Of a stretch of 64,000 bases of DNA, positions 35,085 to 45,834 are shown one piece after another (the first letter of the stretch is position 1; each line of letters starts with the position of its first letter). The position numbers were made by a program, and so were the translations under genes. This stretch comes from Liolophura sinensis (taxonomy: Eukaryota > Mollusca > Polyplacophora > Chitonida > Chitonidae): the NCBI RefSeq assembly GCF_032854445.1, contig NC_088298.1, positions 13,937,504 through 14,001,503 of the forward strand. Direction: 5' to 3'. The notes beneath the pieces were generated by a model. That model was given only the letters and a program-made list of their open reading frames with translations. It did no database searches and was not told the DNA's origin.

Positions 35085-35580
35085 ACATTTAATATATACA
35101 ATAACATTAAAATAATGCAAGCCCTACAAAGCTGCGTTAAGTGTACTACATCTGACGCCAGGTGACCTCACACTGAATTGTTAACCGAACTGTAAACTGA
35201 AATGTTAAATGATGCTTACGTCTTAACCAAAACACGTACAGATTTCATATTTAATACACAAACATTACTTGGCACAGCCGACAAAGCGGCACTCAAAGTT
35301 TTGGCCTCTGACGTCAGGTAACGTCACACTGAATTGTTAACCGAAATGGTAACCGAACTGTTAACTGGCTCTTACACCTGAACCAAAACATGCACAGACT
35401 TTAAATTTGGTATACAAACACTATTTGGCTCACCCTACAAAACGGCACTAAGCGTTCTGGCGTCAGTGTGAAGTCATGCTGCAGTTTTAAATGTTGACTG
35501 AACTGTTAACTTGCGCTTACGTCTTAACCAAAACACGTATAGACTTTATACTTGGTACATAAACATTTGAACTTCTTCTT
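35085..35580 (+). repeat. ~160-bp tandem repeat, units 2-4
   Basis: Three degenerate copies with anchors TTGTTAACCGAACTG near 35,173, 35,330 and 35,490 (spacing about 157-160 bp). Common parts are CTACAAAGC/AAACGGCACT, TCTGACGTCAGGT, TTAACTG, CGTCTTAACCAAAACACGTA and ACTTTA.TTGGTACA. TGACGTCA-like strings recur in the units. No coding potential. Confidence 0.85.
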
Positions 35581-35769
35581 GAGACGGATGTAAGACATAG
35601 TTACATATGTTCGTCGGTAAAAGGAAACAATTAAAACTGTGAGAAAACATCTTAATTGTAAACTTTTTTAGAAGACAATTAACATTTCTTCGTTTTGAAG
35701 CAATATAAGAGTATTGAAAATCAAACGTTTACACAAGCTCTAAAACATAATAAAACACGTCCTTTCAAT

Positions 35770-35990
35770 AACAGATATTTTAAATATATTTATTTTTATG
35801 AAGAGTACATGCAGGCAATTTTGTACTCTGAGCAAGCTTATATGATATGGCATCTAATTCTCAACAGAATAAGAACGGGGATTGAAAACATTTTCATCTT
35901 GTAGATCAGTATATTTTCAAAAGAGTATATGCAGGAAATAATTTATTCTGTGCCTGGCTACTATATGGCATTTATTGCTCAACGTATTGT
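35770..35990 (+). repeat. Two-copy ~100-bp repeat
   Basis: ATGAAGAGTACATGCAGGCA, then TTTTGTACTCTGAGC and ATATGGCATCTAATTCTCAAC is repeated at 35,920 as AAAAGAGTATATGCAGGAAA, TTTATTCTGTGCC and ATATGGCATTTATTGCTCAAC. Confidence 0.65.
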
Positions 35991-36317
35991 CCTATAGAGG
36001 GATGTAGGTTGCATCCTGGATAAAACTGACATTTTTATCCTTTTGTTTTCTTGCCAAGCAGTGTTTGTTTATTAAATATTCCAGAACAGAAACTAGTAAC
36101 TTCCTACCGAAGCAGGTATGGTCTACTTCCCTTATAAGACATAATGTAATCAGAAACCGGCCATCGCAACGAACTGTTCCTTAAGAATTCAATTCCTGTA
36201 GGATAACACTAAGACTTTATAATACCTGGAAGGGATTAGAGCCTCAATCTGGTGTTGAACTTGGAATCCCTGTCTTGTTTGGGTTAGAGAGGATCCAACA
36301 CTTTACTTTACTTTACC

Positions 36318-36590
36318 AGTTCTTTATTTACTGGTTTTGTCATTCTCAAAACAAGTTTCACATATACGATGGTGGTCAGTTTTAGGGAAGGAGAAATCCG
36401 GGGTATGAAAGGTGAACCACCAACCTTTGGCAATTTACTGCCAAACACTCCACATACAGATATGCACGGTATATTTGGTGGAAAACAAGCTGTCATCAAT
36501 CAAGGTTTTAGACTGTGTAAATGGCCACATGAGTGGGGTCGACCAGTTATTTTTACCAACACCACATGAACAAGGTCAAGATAATCGAGG
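36318..36590 (-). mobile_element. Old SINE-like element
   Basis: TACTGGTTTTGTCATTCTCA, AAACAAGTTTCACATATACG and ATGGTGGTCAGTTTTAGGGA follow the order of the family A complement but with a distinct body. CCTTTGGCAATTTACTGCC has a counterpart in 41,690-41,800. It is probably an older, related SINE family. Confidence 0.5.
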
Positions 36591-36597
36591 TTTGAAC

Positions 36598-37145
36598 TAA
36601 CGCCCTTCCAAAGACACCAGACATGCGCTGGAATTAACGACATTCCAAAGACACCAGACATGCGCTGAAATTAACGCCCTTCCAAAGACACCAGACATGC
36701 GCTGAAATTAACGCCATGACAAAGACACCAGACATGCGCTAGAATTAACGCCATGACAATGACATCAGACATGCGCTGGAATTAACACCATGAGAAAGAC
36801 ACCAGACATTCGCTGGAATTAACACCATGACAAAGACACCAGACATGCGCTGGAATTAACGCCATGACCAAGGCACCAGACATGCGCTGGAATTAACGCC
36901 ATGACAAAGACACCAGACATGCGCTGGAATTAACGCCATGACAAAGACACCAGACATGCGCTGGAAATAACGTCGTTCCAAAGGCACCAGACATGCGCTG
37001 GAATTAACGCCATGACAAAGACATCAGACATGCACTGGAATTAACGCCGTTCCAAAGGCACCAGACATGCGCTGGAATTAACGCCATGACCAAGGCACCA
37101 GACATGCGATCGAATTAACGCCATGACAAAGACACCAGATATGCA
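36598..37145 (+). repeat. 37-bp minisatellite (~15 copies)
   Basis: The unit reads GAATTAACGCCATGACAAAG, then ACACCAGACATGCGCTG. Two subtypes occur, CCATGACAAAG and CC(C/G)TTCCAAAG. Single-base variants are scattered and copy 1 is adjacent to the old SINE-like element. Confidence 0.95.
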
Positions 37146-37149
37146 CCAC

Positions 37150-37458
37150 ATCCAGGCCTTCCCGTTACATTACATACTAACACTGGTGTGACCAGTATAT
37201 GATCAATCCCGAAAACTGGCAAAATTTGTGTAATCCAGATTGTATTTTCTGACTTAAAAGATTTAGCGTATACAAATCGAGTTTCTTGGAATCGGCCTTC
37301 TTTCTAAACGGATAAGCACTGAAGCTGAAACTACATGTAATTAATTGAATAAAATATATATGTATATATGTATCACATAAATAAATATTAAAATGTGTAA
37401 CGCAATAAAATGAACACAATAATGTTAAAAACAAGTGTTAGCGGTTTATTAGTCAATA
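37150..37458. other. Noncoding stretch, no gene recognised
   Basis: Spacer between the 37-bp minisatellite and the Harbinger-like element. Confidence 0.5.
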
Positions 37459-37461
37459 TAA

Positions 37462-38179
37462 AGCCCCGTTTACACTACCGCTTTTCAACCGGGCTCGGCC
37501 CTGATGGGGCACGGCCCGGCAAAAAATTGAGTAGTCTAAACGGGTTAAGCGTACTCGGCACCGTGCCAGATTTGACCGGGCCGAACCCCTCAACGAGAGG
37601 TAGGCTCGGCCCAGCTGAAGCTCGGCTCGGCTAGCCAAACGTGTAGTGTAAACGCGCCACCGTGCCTGGCCCGCTCAGAGGACTTAACTGCGCATGCTTA
37701 AAGGCAACTTCCTCTGACCTTCCACTTCCGGCTTTTCAGTTGGCGCACTTTTTTTCGAACAATAAGAATTTAAATATGTCAACAAATCGTGGCGCTACTT
37801 GGACAAAAGAGGAGACAGAACAGCTATTAGCTATTTGGGGCGAGGAAAACGTGCAGGCGCAACTTGAGAGCGCTCGTCACAACGAGAACATCATACAGGT
37901 GGATGTATATGAGTTTCGAAAAGGCCGTCTGTATCTTTGCCTTACAACTACTGGCAGCGCCATTTTCGCAGCTGAATAAAGTGTTTGTACCTCCAATGTC
38001 TGAAGAGTGCCACAAATAAATAGCCCAACTCAACCTGAGTTGTCGTTCCTGTTTGTGATAATGGATTTGGCCCGCCAGCGAGGCGTGTAATGTAAACGGT
38101 ACTTGTCAAGGGGGCTCGGCCCTGATCAAGCGCGACCCTGCTAAAATGGGCCCGGCCCGGCTGTAGTCTAAACGCGGCT
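37462..38179 (+). mobile_element. PIF/Harbinger-like non-autonomous element (718 bp)
   Basis: Terminal inverted repeats AGCCCCGTTTACACTAC and its counterpart AGCCGCGTTTAGACTAC (15 of 17 identical) are flanked by TAA at 37,459-37,461 and 38,180-38,182. This is the 3-bp TWA duplication typical of PIF/Harbinger. Both ends also carry GGGCTCGGCCCTGAT. Further internal copies of the GTAGTSTAAACG motif occur near 37,530, 37,640 and 38,088. These suggest that two short TIR-bounded units flank a central 430-bp part with a Myb/SANT-like frame. No DDE transposase is present, so movement would need help in trans. Confidence 0.82.
37776..37979 (+). pseudogene. Myb/SANT-like DNA-binding fragment of the Harbinger element
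   Basis: A 67-codon frame. Residues 5-36 (RGATWTKEETEQLLAIWG and the following EENVQAQLESARHN) match the first helices of the Myb/SANT-like domain encoded beside PIF/Harbinger transposases, where it helps bind the terminal repeats. The family's IYEEIA and WQQC parts that should follow are absent; the sequence diverges after NENI at CATACAGGTGGATG, which could be an old splice donor. It is therefore a truncated or one-exon remnant. AATAAA overlaps the stop codon. Confidence 0.7.
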
Positions 38180-38189
38180 TAAGACTATA

Positions 38190-38480
38190 GTAACATATAT
38201 ATGTATAAAAATAGATCTTTACTTGAAGTATACATGTATATATTCTAGTAATATTGTGGCCTTTTAAAGACACTTGAAATAAGCGAAATAAACATTAACA
38301 TCGAATCCAGAAAAAAATGAAAGCCATATAAACATATATCAGGATGATCAAAAGAGATACTGTCCTCCCCGCAGGTAGTAAAATATACATAGATAAAAAT
38401 AGCACTTTACTTAAAGTATACATGTATACATACTAGTAAAATGTAAAACCATGAAAGTATCAGGATGATCAAAAGAGATA
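38190..38480 (+). repeat. Two-copy ~190-bp-spaced repeat
   Basis: ATAAAAATAGATCTTTACTT and GAAGTATACATGTATA at 38,202 recur at 38,390 as ATAAAAATAGCACTTTACTT and AAAGTATACATGTATA. ATCAGGATGATCAAAAGAGA occurs at 38,338 and 38,459. Confidence 0.75.
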
Positions 38481-38589
38481 CATACATATACACGTATCAC
38501 ATTAAAGGTTATATAGACACTATAATTAAATGTATAATAGAATTTTTCCACCGAGTAAAACAGAATTAAAACATCAGAATTTACGGTGG

Positions 38590-39125
38590 TCTGTAAGGTG
38601 AAACATGGGAGAGTACTGTACAGATGACGAGGTGAAACATGGTTGTTTAATGAACACACAACGAGGTTAAAAATAACATGAGAAGGTAATGAACATACGG
38701 CGAGGTGAAACATGGGCGAGTACTGAACGGACGACGAGATGAGACATGGGAAAGTAATGAACAGACGACGAGGTGAAACATGGCAGGGTAATGAACAGAC
38801 GACGAGGTGAAACATGGGAGAGTAATGTACAGACGACGAGGTGAAACATGGCAGGGTAATGAACAGACGACGAGGTGAAACATGGGAGAGTAATGTACAG
38901 ACGACGAGGTGAAACATGGGGGGTAATGAACTTACGACGAGGTGAAACATGTGAGGGTAATGAACAGACGACGAGGTGAAACATGGGATGGTAATTAACA
39001 GACGTCCAAGTGAAAGATAACAGGGGAGGGTAATGAACAGACGACGAGGTGAAAGATAACATATGAGGGTAATGAACAGACGACGACGTGAAAGATAACA
39101 TGTGAGGGTAATGAACAGACGATAT
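38590..39125 (+). repeat. ~34-bp minisatellite (~16 copies)
   Basis: The unit reads GACGACGAGGTGAAACATGG, then GAGAGTAATGAACA, with 33- and 34-bp length forms and a diverged 3' third (GAAAGATAACATGTGAGGG). It stays open over long stretches on the minus strand, giving a false frame of up to 288 codons. Confidence 0.95.
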
Positions 39126-39129
39126 TCAG

Positions 39130-39420
39130 AGAAGAATATGGCTGATAATAACCAGAAATTATAGTATGTATGACAACAGAACATGCAATGTGCACAGCAT
39201 GTATAATTCATGAACGTCAACACAGCATGGTTTTCGATTCCTGGGGCTGTGGAGCGGAGTTTTGTATTAACTTTCATGTTATTTAAACAATGTTGTCACC
39301 GTAATGTGTGAGAGAGTATGCGTGTGACGTGAGTAAAGCCACAAATACCCGGGTGGCCGATGTACGCCTCCCATCCCTCCTTCTAACGCCCATAGTCCAT
39401 TAGAATACAGGTAATCGTCC
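39130..39420 (-). other. Probable 3' untranslated region of the receptor gene
   Basis: Lies directly downstream (minus strand) of the TAA stop at 39,421-39,423. No canonical polyadenylation signal was found before the minisatellite, so the transcript end is unknown. Confidence 0.35.
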
Positions 39421-39857
39421 TTAGACTGCCGTGTCATGGTCAATGTAAACGTGATCATAGTCGGCTCGTGTCACGCCAATTGAACCACTCTGTCCTGTGA
39501 CTTTCTGATGACTGAGATTGTCATACTTCGTATTTTGACCTGCGCGCACATCAGCGGAAGTGGCTGTAGCTTCCAAGTTGTAATAATCACTGGTCTCGTT
39601 TTCAGTCTGTGTCTCGTGGAAATCTTGGAGATGCCCGTATGTATTCGTGGCCAATTCACCACCGCTTTGTAGGTTATCGGCTTCCCGCAAGTGATTGTAA
39701 GAGTACACGGTCTGGTCTAGGCCAGTCACGTGACCATCAGACTCATTTTTATTGTATGATAAGTTGGCTGCATCTTGATTGGCCTCTCGCTGCCTTCGCT
39801 TCCGTTCTCTGATCACTTCCGGTGACTCATAGTAAACATCCGCTCCAGCAGAATTTT
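39421..39857 (-). CDS. Single-pass receptor, last coding exon (tyrosine-rich tail)
   Basis: Encodes the 144-residue C-terminal cytoplasmic tail and stop. The acceptor is TTTTTCTCTTCTAG. The first two bases AA complete a Glu codon with the G left by the 44-bp exon. It has 11 tyrosines, many in YxxL/V settings (YNHL, YGHL, YYNL, YDNL, YDHV). YYNL and YDNL also fit the Grb2 SH2 preference YxN. The basic stretch RERKRRQR sits near the start, and the protein ends in TAV, a class I PDZ-binding pattern. Similar TYxHL-type tails are known in large lophotrochozoan families of EGF, lectin or discoidin receptors. The function, probably phosphotyrosine signalling, is inferred. Confidence 0.85.
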
Positions 39858-39869
39858 CTAGAAGAGAAA

Positions 39870-40580
39870 AATAATATTCACTGAATATATCTTACTGTTT
39901 ATCTATTCTAAATGTCTAAATACAGGGCCAACACTAAATTATAGTGTAGACCTCTGTGTAAACTAGAGCAATAATTTGCACATACATATCGATAGACTGA
40001 CATGACAGAAATGATTGAATGGGTAAGCCGCACTTAGAGCTCAAATGGAGTATATGCTCAAGGCCAACAATGCCAAATATACAAGTATATGTACGAGTTA
40101 CTGCACATGTCAAGTATTTAATATAATGTATTAAGACATGCAACTGTTTCGTGTACCGGTATGGTTGACAATCTAAGTGTATGCTTAAGTCTACCCTTAT
40201 CCCGAGCCCATGTGTGAAAACCGCGCAAAGGACGCAGTCAGGACGATATTAATTCTCTTGAATACCTGCTAGACTGCTATCTCTGGCAAGACAGACTCTT
40301 GCATATAACCTGAACGTGTACGACCGCTCGGGATTTTAGTAAAGTTGTGTTTGAGGACATTAAAGGGATCATATCTCAATTACACAACGATGAATCCCAA
40401 CATTCTACAGTTTATGTTTTAGGTGTCACATAGATCACTGTTTCTGTAAGGCATAGACCGATATATCACTCGATAAAGCATAGTTTTGTACTGAACCTAT
40501 TCTATCAGACCCGCATTTGACGAGTGCCGGGGCACGTAGGCAAGCCTTCAGCCTCACATACACTGTAGGGGATGGATCTT
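39870..40580. other. Intron of the receptor gene
   Basis: Noncoding; no repeat recognised. Confidence 0.6.
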
Positions 40581-40588
40581 ATACTCAC

Positions 40589-40632
40589 CGGACGGCGAAG
40601 GTGTTTGTTTGTTTGATTTCCCGGAGAAAGGG
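40589..40632 (-). CDS. Single-pass receptor, 44-bp coding exon
   Basis: Acceptor CTGTTTTGCCACAG and donor GTGAGTAT bound a 44-bp exon. With AG from the previous exon and G passed on, it reads SPFSGKSNKQTPSPS without a stop. It is a Ser/Pro/Lys linker between the transmembrane segment and the tyrosine-rich tail. Phases fit on both sides. A micro-exon of this kind is easily missed and may be alternatively spliced. Confidence 0.75.
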
Positions 40633-40980
40633 CTGTGGCAAAACAGAAAAATATATTACATCAGCATTTTATCAATACTGGTAGATTTGACGCGGACACA
40701 TATGCAACCAGACCTTTCGTATTGTCGTAAATATTTTAAACTCTTTGTGTTTCTTGCCACGTAACGCATGTCGTTACCGCCTGTACGGAATCATCGCTTT
40801 CCTTAACATAGGTAGGCCCAACTAGGGAAAGCATGCTGGATTCAGGCTCCCCTGTCTCATACCTTACACAACTGTAAATCTATATAAGACGTAAATGTTT
40901 GATAATTTGTAAGAAGTTTGCAACTTAAACTTGTAACGTAGTAGCCGTTCAAACTTTGACAGTGTAACATGAATGGCTAG

Positions 40981-41281
40981 ATGCTTGTGTTTAACGTCGT
41001 ACAAAGAGTCATTAGGTGTGCGTACATAAGTCGTGTCTTCTTGTGGCAGGGTGAGTCCTTGCCGCCAAACTGTTGTGTCCACTGAAGTATCATGCCGAAG
41101 ATACCAGATATGACACCCCACCCAGTCACATTATACTGCCACCGGGCCAACTAGTCCTGCTCTAACAATTCAGTGCTGAACGCCAAGCGAGGCAGCAACA
41201 AGTATCATTCTTTGTACCAAGTACCACGTCTTTGATTTGACCCCACCATGATGTTCTAACCATTAAGCCACCGAAGCGTTC
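40981..41281 (-). mobile_element. SINE family C, intronic
   Basis: Read on the minus strand it starts CGCTTCGGTGGCTTAATGGT (A box), has GGGGTCAAATCAAAGACG in the B-box place, and shares ACTTGTTGCTGCCTCGCTTG, CTAGTTGGCCCGGTGG, GACTGGGTGGGGTGTCAT and GCATGATACTTCAGTGG with 9760-10,128. The 3' end is GTACGACGTTAAACACAAGC. Confidence 0.88.
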
Positions 41282-41416
41282 CGTAATGTGTTAGTCTTGC
41301 TAAAACAAAGACTTGGAAGTGAATCCAAGACATGGAAAATAGAACTGCAAACAAAATGCCGCCTACTGGAAAAGAAAGCCAATAAATTGAAAAGAGCATG
41401 AAGTCAAGGTACTGAC

Positions 41417-41597
41417 CTTTGTTTTCTCTGTCTTCTTCGTCGGATAAACTTAACAGCAACAACGACGATAACAACCACAACGGTTACTATGGCGATGACC
41501 CCGATGATGAAACCAGCCATTTGCCCGGATGACGGTTGTCCATCTTGCTGACCTTGCAGATCGGCAGTACCATTGGATATACTCGACTCGTTGACTG
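41417..41597 (-). CDS. Single-pass receptor, transmembrane exon
   Basis: Bounded by acceptor CGTTTGTATAG and donor GTCAGTAC. The first part is a Ser/Gln/Asn-rich juxtamembrane stalk (NESSISNGTADLQGQQDG) with two N-glycosylation sequons. The transmembrane helix follows: MAGFIIGVIAIVTVVVVIVV plus VAV. It is followed by KFIRRRRQRK, a strong stop-transfer signal that places the C-terminus in the cytoplasm. The two bases CA complete Ala with the G of the upstream exon, and AG is carried to the 44-bp exon. Confidence 0.88.
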
Positions 41598-41689
41598 CTA
41601 TACAAACGAATCATAAGGACACGAAAATTATTATAAATATTTACACTGTTTTCAATTAAAGGGTCCAATGGCCAACATAAATTGTAGTT

Positions 41690-41805
41690 TTGTCATAGTT
41701 TGCATGTCTTCCACCATGTCACACGTGGGAAAGTTCGCCAGTAACTTGCCAAAGGTCGGTGTATGATTCTTGAGTTCATATGGCGTTAAACAACAAATCT
41801 GAGTG
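41690..41805 (+). mobile_element. Old SINE-like remnant
   Basis: ACACGTGGGAAAGTTCGCCA, GTAACTTGCCAAAGGTCGGTG and TTCTTGAGTTCATATGGCGTTAAAC follow the 3' half of the SINE order; it shares CTTGCCAAAGG with the element at 36,318. Confidence 0.5.
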
Positions 41806-41809
41806 AATT

Positions 41810-42800
41810 CTGGGTTTAGCATGGACAGTGAAGGCGATGTCCACAATCACCTCAATATACCTGCGATATATAGATACTCCGAAAAAAAACTGAGGAATCG
41901 CATACGTGACATTTCAATATTTCGACGAAATTTTACTTATCATCTTCAGGAAACATATAAAGTCATACAAGTAGCTGGTAAATATACACAGTTCCGTTCT
42001 ACACGCAAACAGTAGAAGGCTCAACAGGTTTAGACTGATGGATGATTAGACAGCCTTCCCTTCCACTCAACCACCAGTGAGTGAGCGCGCGTGCGTGCGT
42101 GTGTTTAATTATAGATGGTAGGCCAAAGCTGCAAGTCATGCAGTGTAGAGAAAGGCTCCTACATGTAGATCTGACTTCAATCAGCTGTATTTCTAGCAAG
42201 ATACAAGTCATACAGAGGCAAATGTATCTGACTGTAGTCTCTTGGTTTCTCCCCGAGACCATCTGGACACAGACCCCCATTAAAACTTCCGTTTTTCGGG
42301 ACGAAAGTAATTCTGTGTATTTTAGGGTGTAAAGTCTTTTCATGCTGACAGACTGCCGTTTTTGGTGTAGAGGTGCATGCTTGGTATCAAAATGATGGAA
42401 ACTGTCTAACTTTTGGGCAGGTGATGAAAGTTGTGAAATTCTGGGCGAGAGGACACAAGGGGAAAGGTGGTGATGAGGCTGCAAGTGACGTCCCCTTGGC
42501 GTTGCTAGGCACCCCTACCAGCCACCGGCATAGAAAGGTCTAGATTTTGACGGTCAACCTATGTCAAGATGTTTATGGCTTCTTTCTTACAGGCTGGACC
42601 AGGTATGCACCAAAGTTTATTGGCCACGGAATGTTTGGGGCTGAACTATAGCGCTAAACGTTAACATTGTCACTTATGGGAAACTACTGGGGGTCTGTGA
42701 CCAGGTTTATAATATCATCTTTGTCAGGTTTTAGTAACGTGCATTGGGAAGAGAAATTATGGAGCTCATTCAACTAAGGTAGATAAAAGCAAAACATTAG
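41810..42800. other. Intron of the receptor gene
   Basis: No exon recognised. A 161-codon minus-strand frame (41,999-42,484) lacks domain features and splice context and is not called. Confidence 0.5.
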
Positions 42801-42807
42801 TTATTGA

Positions 42808-43181
42808 GTGAGTGAGTGAGTGAGTGAGTGCTTGGGGTTTAACGTCGTACTCAACAATTTTTCAGTCAAATGACGACGACGGAATCCTTAGGGTGCATGT
42901 ACGTGTAATGTGCCTCCTTGTTGCATGACGGATTTCCACCGCTCTTTTATTTAGTGCTGCTTTACTGAGACGACTTACCGAAGGCAAGTAAGCCGTCCCG
43001 CCTGAGCCATTATACTGATACGGGTCAACCAGTCGTTGCACTATCCCCTTCATGCTGAACGCCAAGCGAAGAAGTTACAACTTCCTCTTTTAAAGTCTTA
43101 GGTGTGACTCGATCAAGGATTGATCCTGGATCTACTGGTCCGAAAGCGGACGCTCTACCAACTGTGCTATCCGGGACGGTT
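42808..43181 (-). mobile_element. SINE family B, full-length, intronic
   Basis: Complete element in reverse orientation: a GAGT repeat tail, TTTAACGTCGTACTCAACAA, the body, and the tRNA-like head CCAACTGTGCTATCCGGGAC. An exact 12-bp target duplication ATTAGTTATTGA flanks it (42,796-42,807 and 43,182-43,193). It is very similar to 6073-6437. Confidence 0.96.
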
Positions 43182-43350
43182 ATTAGTTATTGAAGTCAGA
43201 TGTATAACAATTTGGACTTCAGGCATACATGTAACAAACAAAAGGTCAGTTAAATTTTGTCCCCATTCGAAAATGGATGCGGAATTGACCATGAACACGT
43301 GGTGCTTCGTAATTTCAATTTTTTTGCCTACTCGTGAAAATGTAACATAC

Positions 43351-43536
43351 CTGTTGTTGAAGGTTGAGTTTGTATCTCCTTTGAATTTCCGATGGTGCTC
43401 GTATTACATGGTAGTCGTACGTCATTGGTGTCTGTGACAGTCCTTGTGAGCTTCTTAATCCTGTACAAGCGCATGGAATTAGGATAATGCATATAAGTAG
43501 TAACCCAGTCTCGCTCGAAGGACCGGCGATAGTTTA
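43351..43536 (-). CDS. Single-pass receptor, extracellular exon
   Basis: Acceptor GTATGTTTTTTAG and donor GTATGTTAC. It encodes 61 full codons beginning NYRRSFERDWVTTYMH and passing through LTRTVTDTNDVRLPCNTS to a Thr/Gln-rich end before the stalk. Phase 1 at both ends, like most exons of extracellular modules. I do not recognise the domain; the spacing could suit the C-terminal part of a beta-sandwich module. A decayed copy of the first 45 bp lies inverted at 47,442. Confidence 0.7.
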
Positions 43537-43559
43537 CTAAAAAACATACTAACAATTAA

Positions 43560-45640
43560 GTAATAACGTAATCCGAAAAGTTGCTGCGGCCATCGTCAAT
43601 GTTTAATGCGTGTGGGGTGTTGAGAGCTAGTATATGAAGTATATTCATTTGACGAGTCAGTCAGCAGCATAACTGTTTACCTCCCTGCGACCAATCAAAC
43701 ATCCGTGACAAAATGCCATGGATCGCCTACAAGCCTTTGTCCACAGGCAAAACCTACCCTGTCTCTTCTAAGAGTCTAAGAAACCTGTCTCTTCCACGTA
43801 TCCCCAAAGGTTCATAAACCACAACAGATAGATGATCTGCATATCTATAAGCTGGGGACTGATAAGTGTTGTGTGGAGAGCGTTTCAGGCTGTATGGCCT
43901 CTAAGTCGTTGATACCAGCCTTATGATCGAGGTTTATACCGTCACTTAATATGTTTAATTACATGCTAAAACATCACGGAAACTTTGAACGAAGACAAGA
44001 GGCAAGACCCGACTCTTATGTGAAACATCTCGGCGAAGAAATATGTATCTAAATCTACCAGATATCTGCTATTAACAAATATAAAAACTGTCTGAGTTTG
44101 GTACTAACATTTTAATCTCACTACTTGTACACTTATACCTATATCGTGAAACAGCCTGTAACGGATTCTGCACCATTCACCATAGAGTCCGACTCTTAAG
44201 AACATTCTGCTGCTTACCGCCGATGTGACGTCACTTAATACCAGTCTGCCATTCGAAGAAATATTGGTTGAAATAAATAATTAATGGTAAAACTACTGTT
44301 GAATTAGCTGAATTATCAGCATACGTATCATTAGCAAAGATTACAATGCCTTTCGGTACCTTACAATGACAGCCTTATCTCTGCTATGTGCAAAACAAGC
44401 TTGTTTGTCTTGAAATTTTACAATGGTTTAAACATATGGGATTAATGCGCCACTAATAAGCATTTAGCACTTCCAACCAACATATCGTTTTTCCTTTGGG
44501 AAAAGTTAGAAATACAACGCACATATAAATGTATTATAGAATGAAAGTTATAACTATTCTGTCTGCCTCTACTCTCTTTGTCTGCTGTTGCAATACATTG
44601 CCCATAGTACAGTGTAAAGTAGGTATATGTATGTTTGAGGTATTAAGTACAGTAGGTCTAAATTTATGCACTGTTTACTGGTAGGGTCTAACTTGCACCT
44701 TAGTAAGTCGTCTTACTTTGCTACCAAAAGTTTGAATCTTTATCAAATTGAATTGTATTCTGTCAAAATAAAGTATTTAACCTTCCAAATTCTGTCATGC
44801 ATGTTGATCGTGGATTTCATCTACAGTGCATCTCCATTTTCTGGTAATTAACTCTATTGTCACATCCTGACAACAACATGAAATTAAAACTTATTCTTGA
44901 ATTTAGAATTTGTATATTAGTTGATTGTATGTGTGTCAAATCTACCCCCGCAATTAATGAGCTAAACACAAAAGCATAGCCTGTGACATACATACGGTCA
45001 AAACATTGAATTTTTTACTTACAAAAAACAAAAAACAAAATAATCACACACTCACATTAAAGATTTCCCTTTCATTTAATACTAAACCTCGTGATTATTA
45101 GATCGACACAGATGCTCAACCATGCGATACCTCGATTGGCATAGATGCCTTTATTCTTTGTAAAAGGTGGCTACAGTTATACATGTACAGTGCCTACAGT
45201 ATGTATAAAATAGCACTGTCTGTCCCTAAAGACCACAAAACATATATATGAATGCCTTTATGTAATCCGAATATACGTGTTTTCATTAAAAATGTTTTTA
45301 ATAGCAACAATTCTGCAAGTCATGATTCGCCAGGCTAGGATGTTCCTTTTAAATGCTCGATGAATTAGTCTAAAATGTTACAATTAACTCTGAAAACAGG
45401 GAGATTGTGTTTTATCTGTGGTGGAAATTCATTCAAGAATACTCTGATTAAACCAGTTCACGATCGCAAAATTTACAGACAGACGTTCTACGTATTATTT
45501 AGATCTCAGTTTAGAACTATTTATTTAGTTTTTCTTCTTAGTCATTCTTATACATTCAAAGGGCATGTAATCAGATGATAAACGGTGGTGCTGAGGCTGA
45601 AATGACAACTTGACACTGTAGGAACAACCGAGCACAATAG
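43560..45640. other. Noncoding stretch, probably intron of the receptor gene
   Basis: No exon recognised. Whether the receptor gene continues across it depends on the candidate exon at 45,648. Confidence 0.45.
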
Positions 45641-45647
45641 AACTTAC

Positions 45648-45827
45648 ACGACCGCGAAGTGGCTGCTTTCCAGGGCTTTCGACTTTGCTTTGTCGCCGAA
45701 ACGATCAATGTCACAGTGCTATCAGTCTGTGTGGTAATTAAATTTTCCAGTTTGATTAAGTTGTAATCTTTGGTTTTGTTTATAGGCGTTTTTACATTTT
45801 CACAGAATAAGTCGGAACGGCCTTTCA
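45648..45827 (-). CDS. Candidate upstream exon of the receptor gene
   Basis: Acceptor GTAGGCACACAG and strong donor GTAAGTTC enclose an open 180-bp block, phase 1 at both ends. It joins in frame to the exon at 43,351-43,536 (T plus TA gives Leu). The translation contains KGRSDLFCENVKTPINKT and TDSTVTLIVSATKQSRKP. The alternating hydrophobic run VTLIVSA suggests a beta strand. Not recognised as a named domain; supported only by splice sites, openness and phase. Confidence 0.45.
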
Positions 45828-45834
45828 CTGTGTG

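Noticed and set aside
38411-39277. A 288-codon minus-strand reading frame rich in His-Leu-Val-Val-Cys-Ser
   Set aside because: It translates the ~34-bp minisatellite; the length comes from the repeat, with no domain, splice or composition support.
41999-42484. 161-codon minus-strand frame inside the receptor intron
   Set aside because: No domain, signal or splice context; nothing recognisable. Most likely chance, though it is the longest non-repeat frame there.
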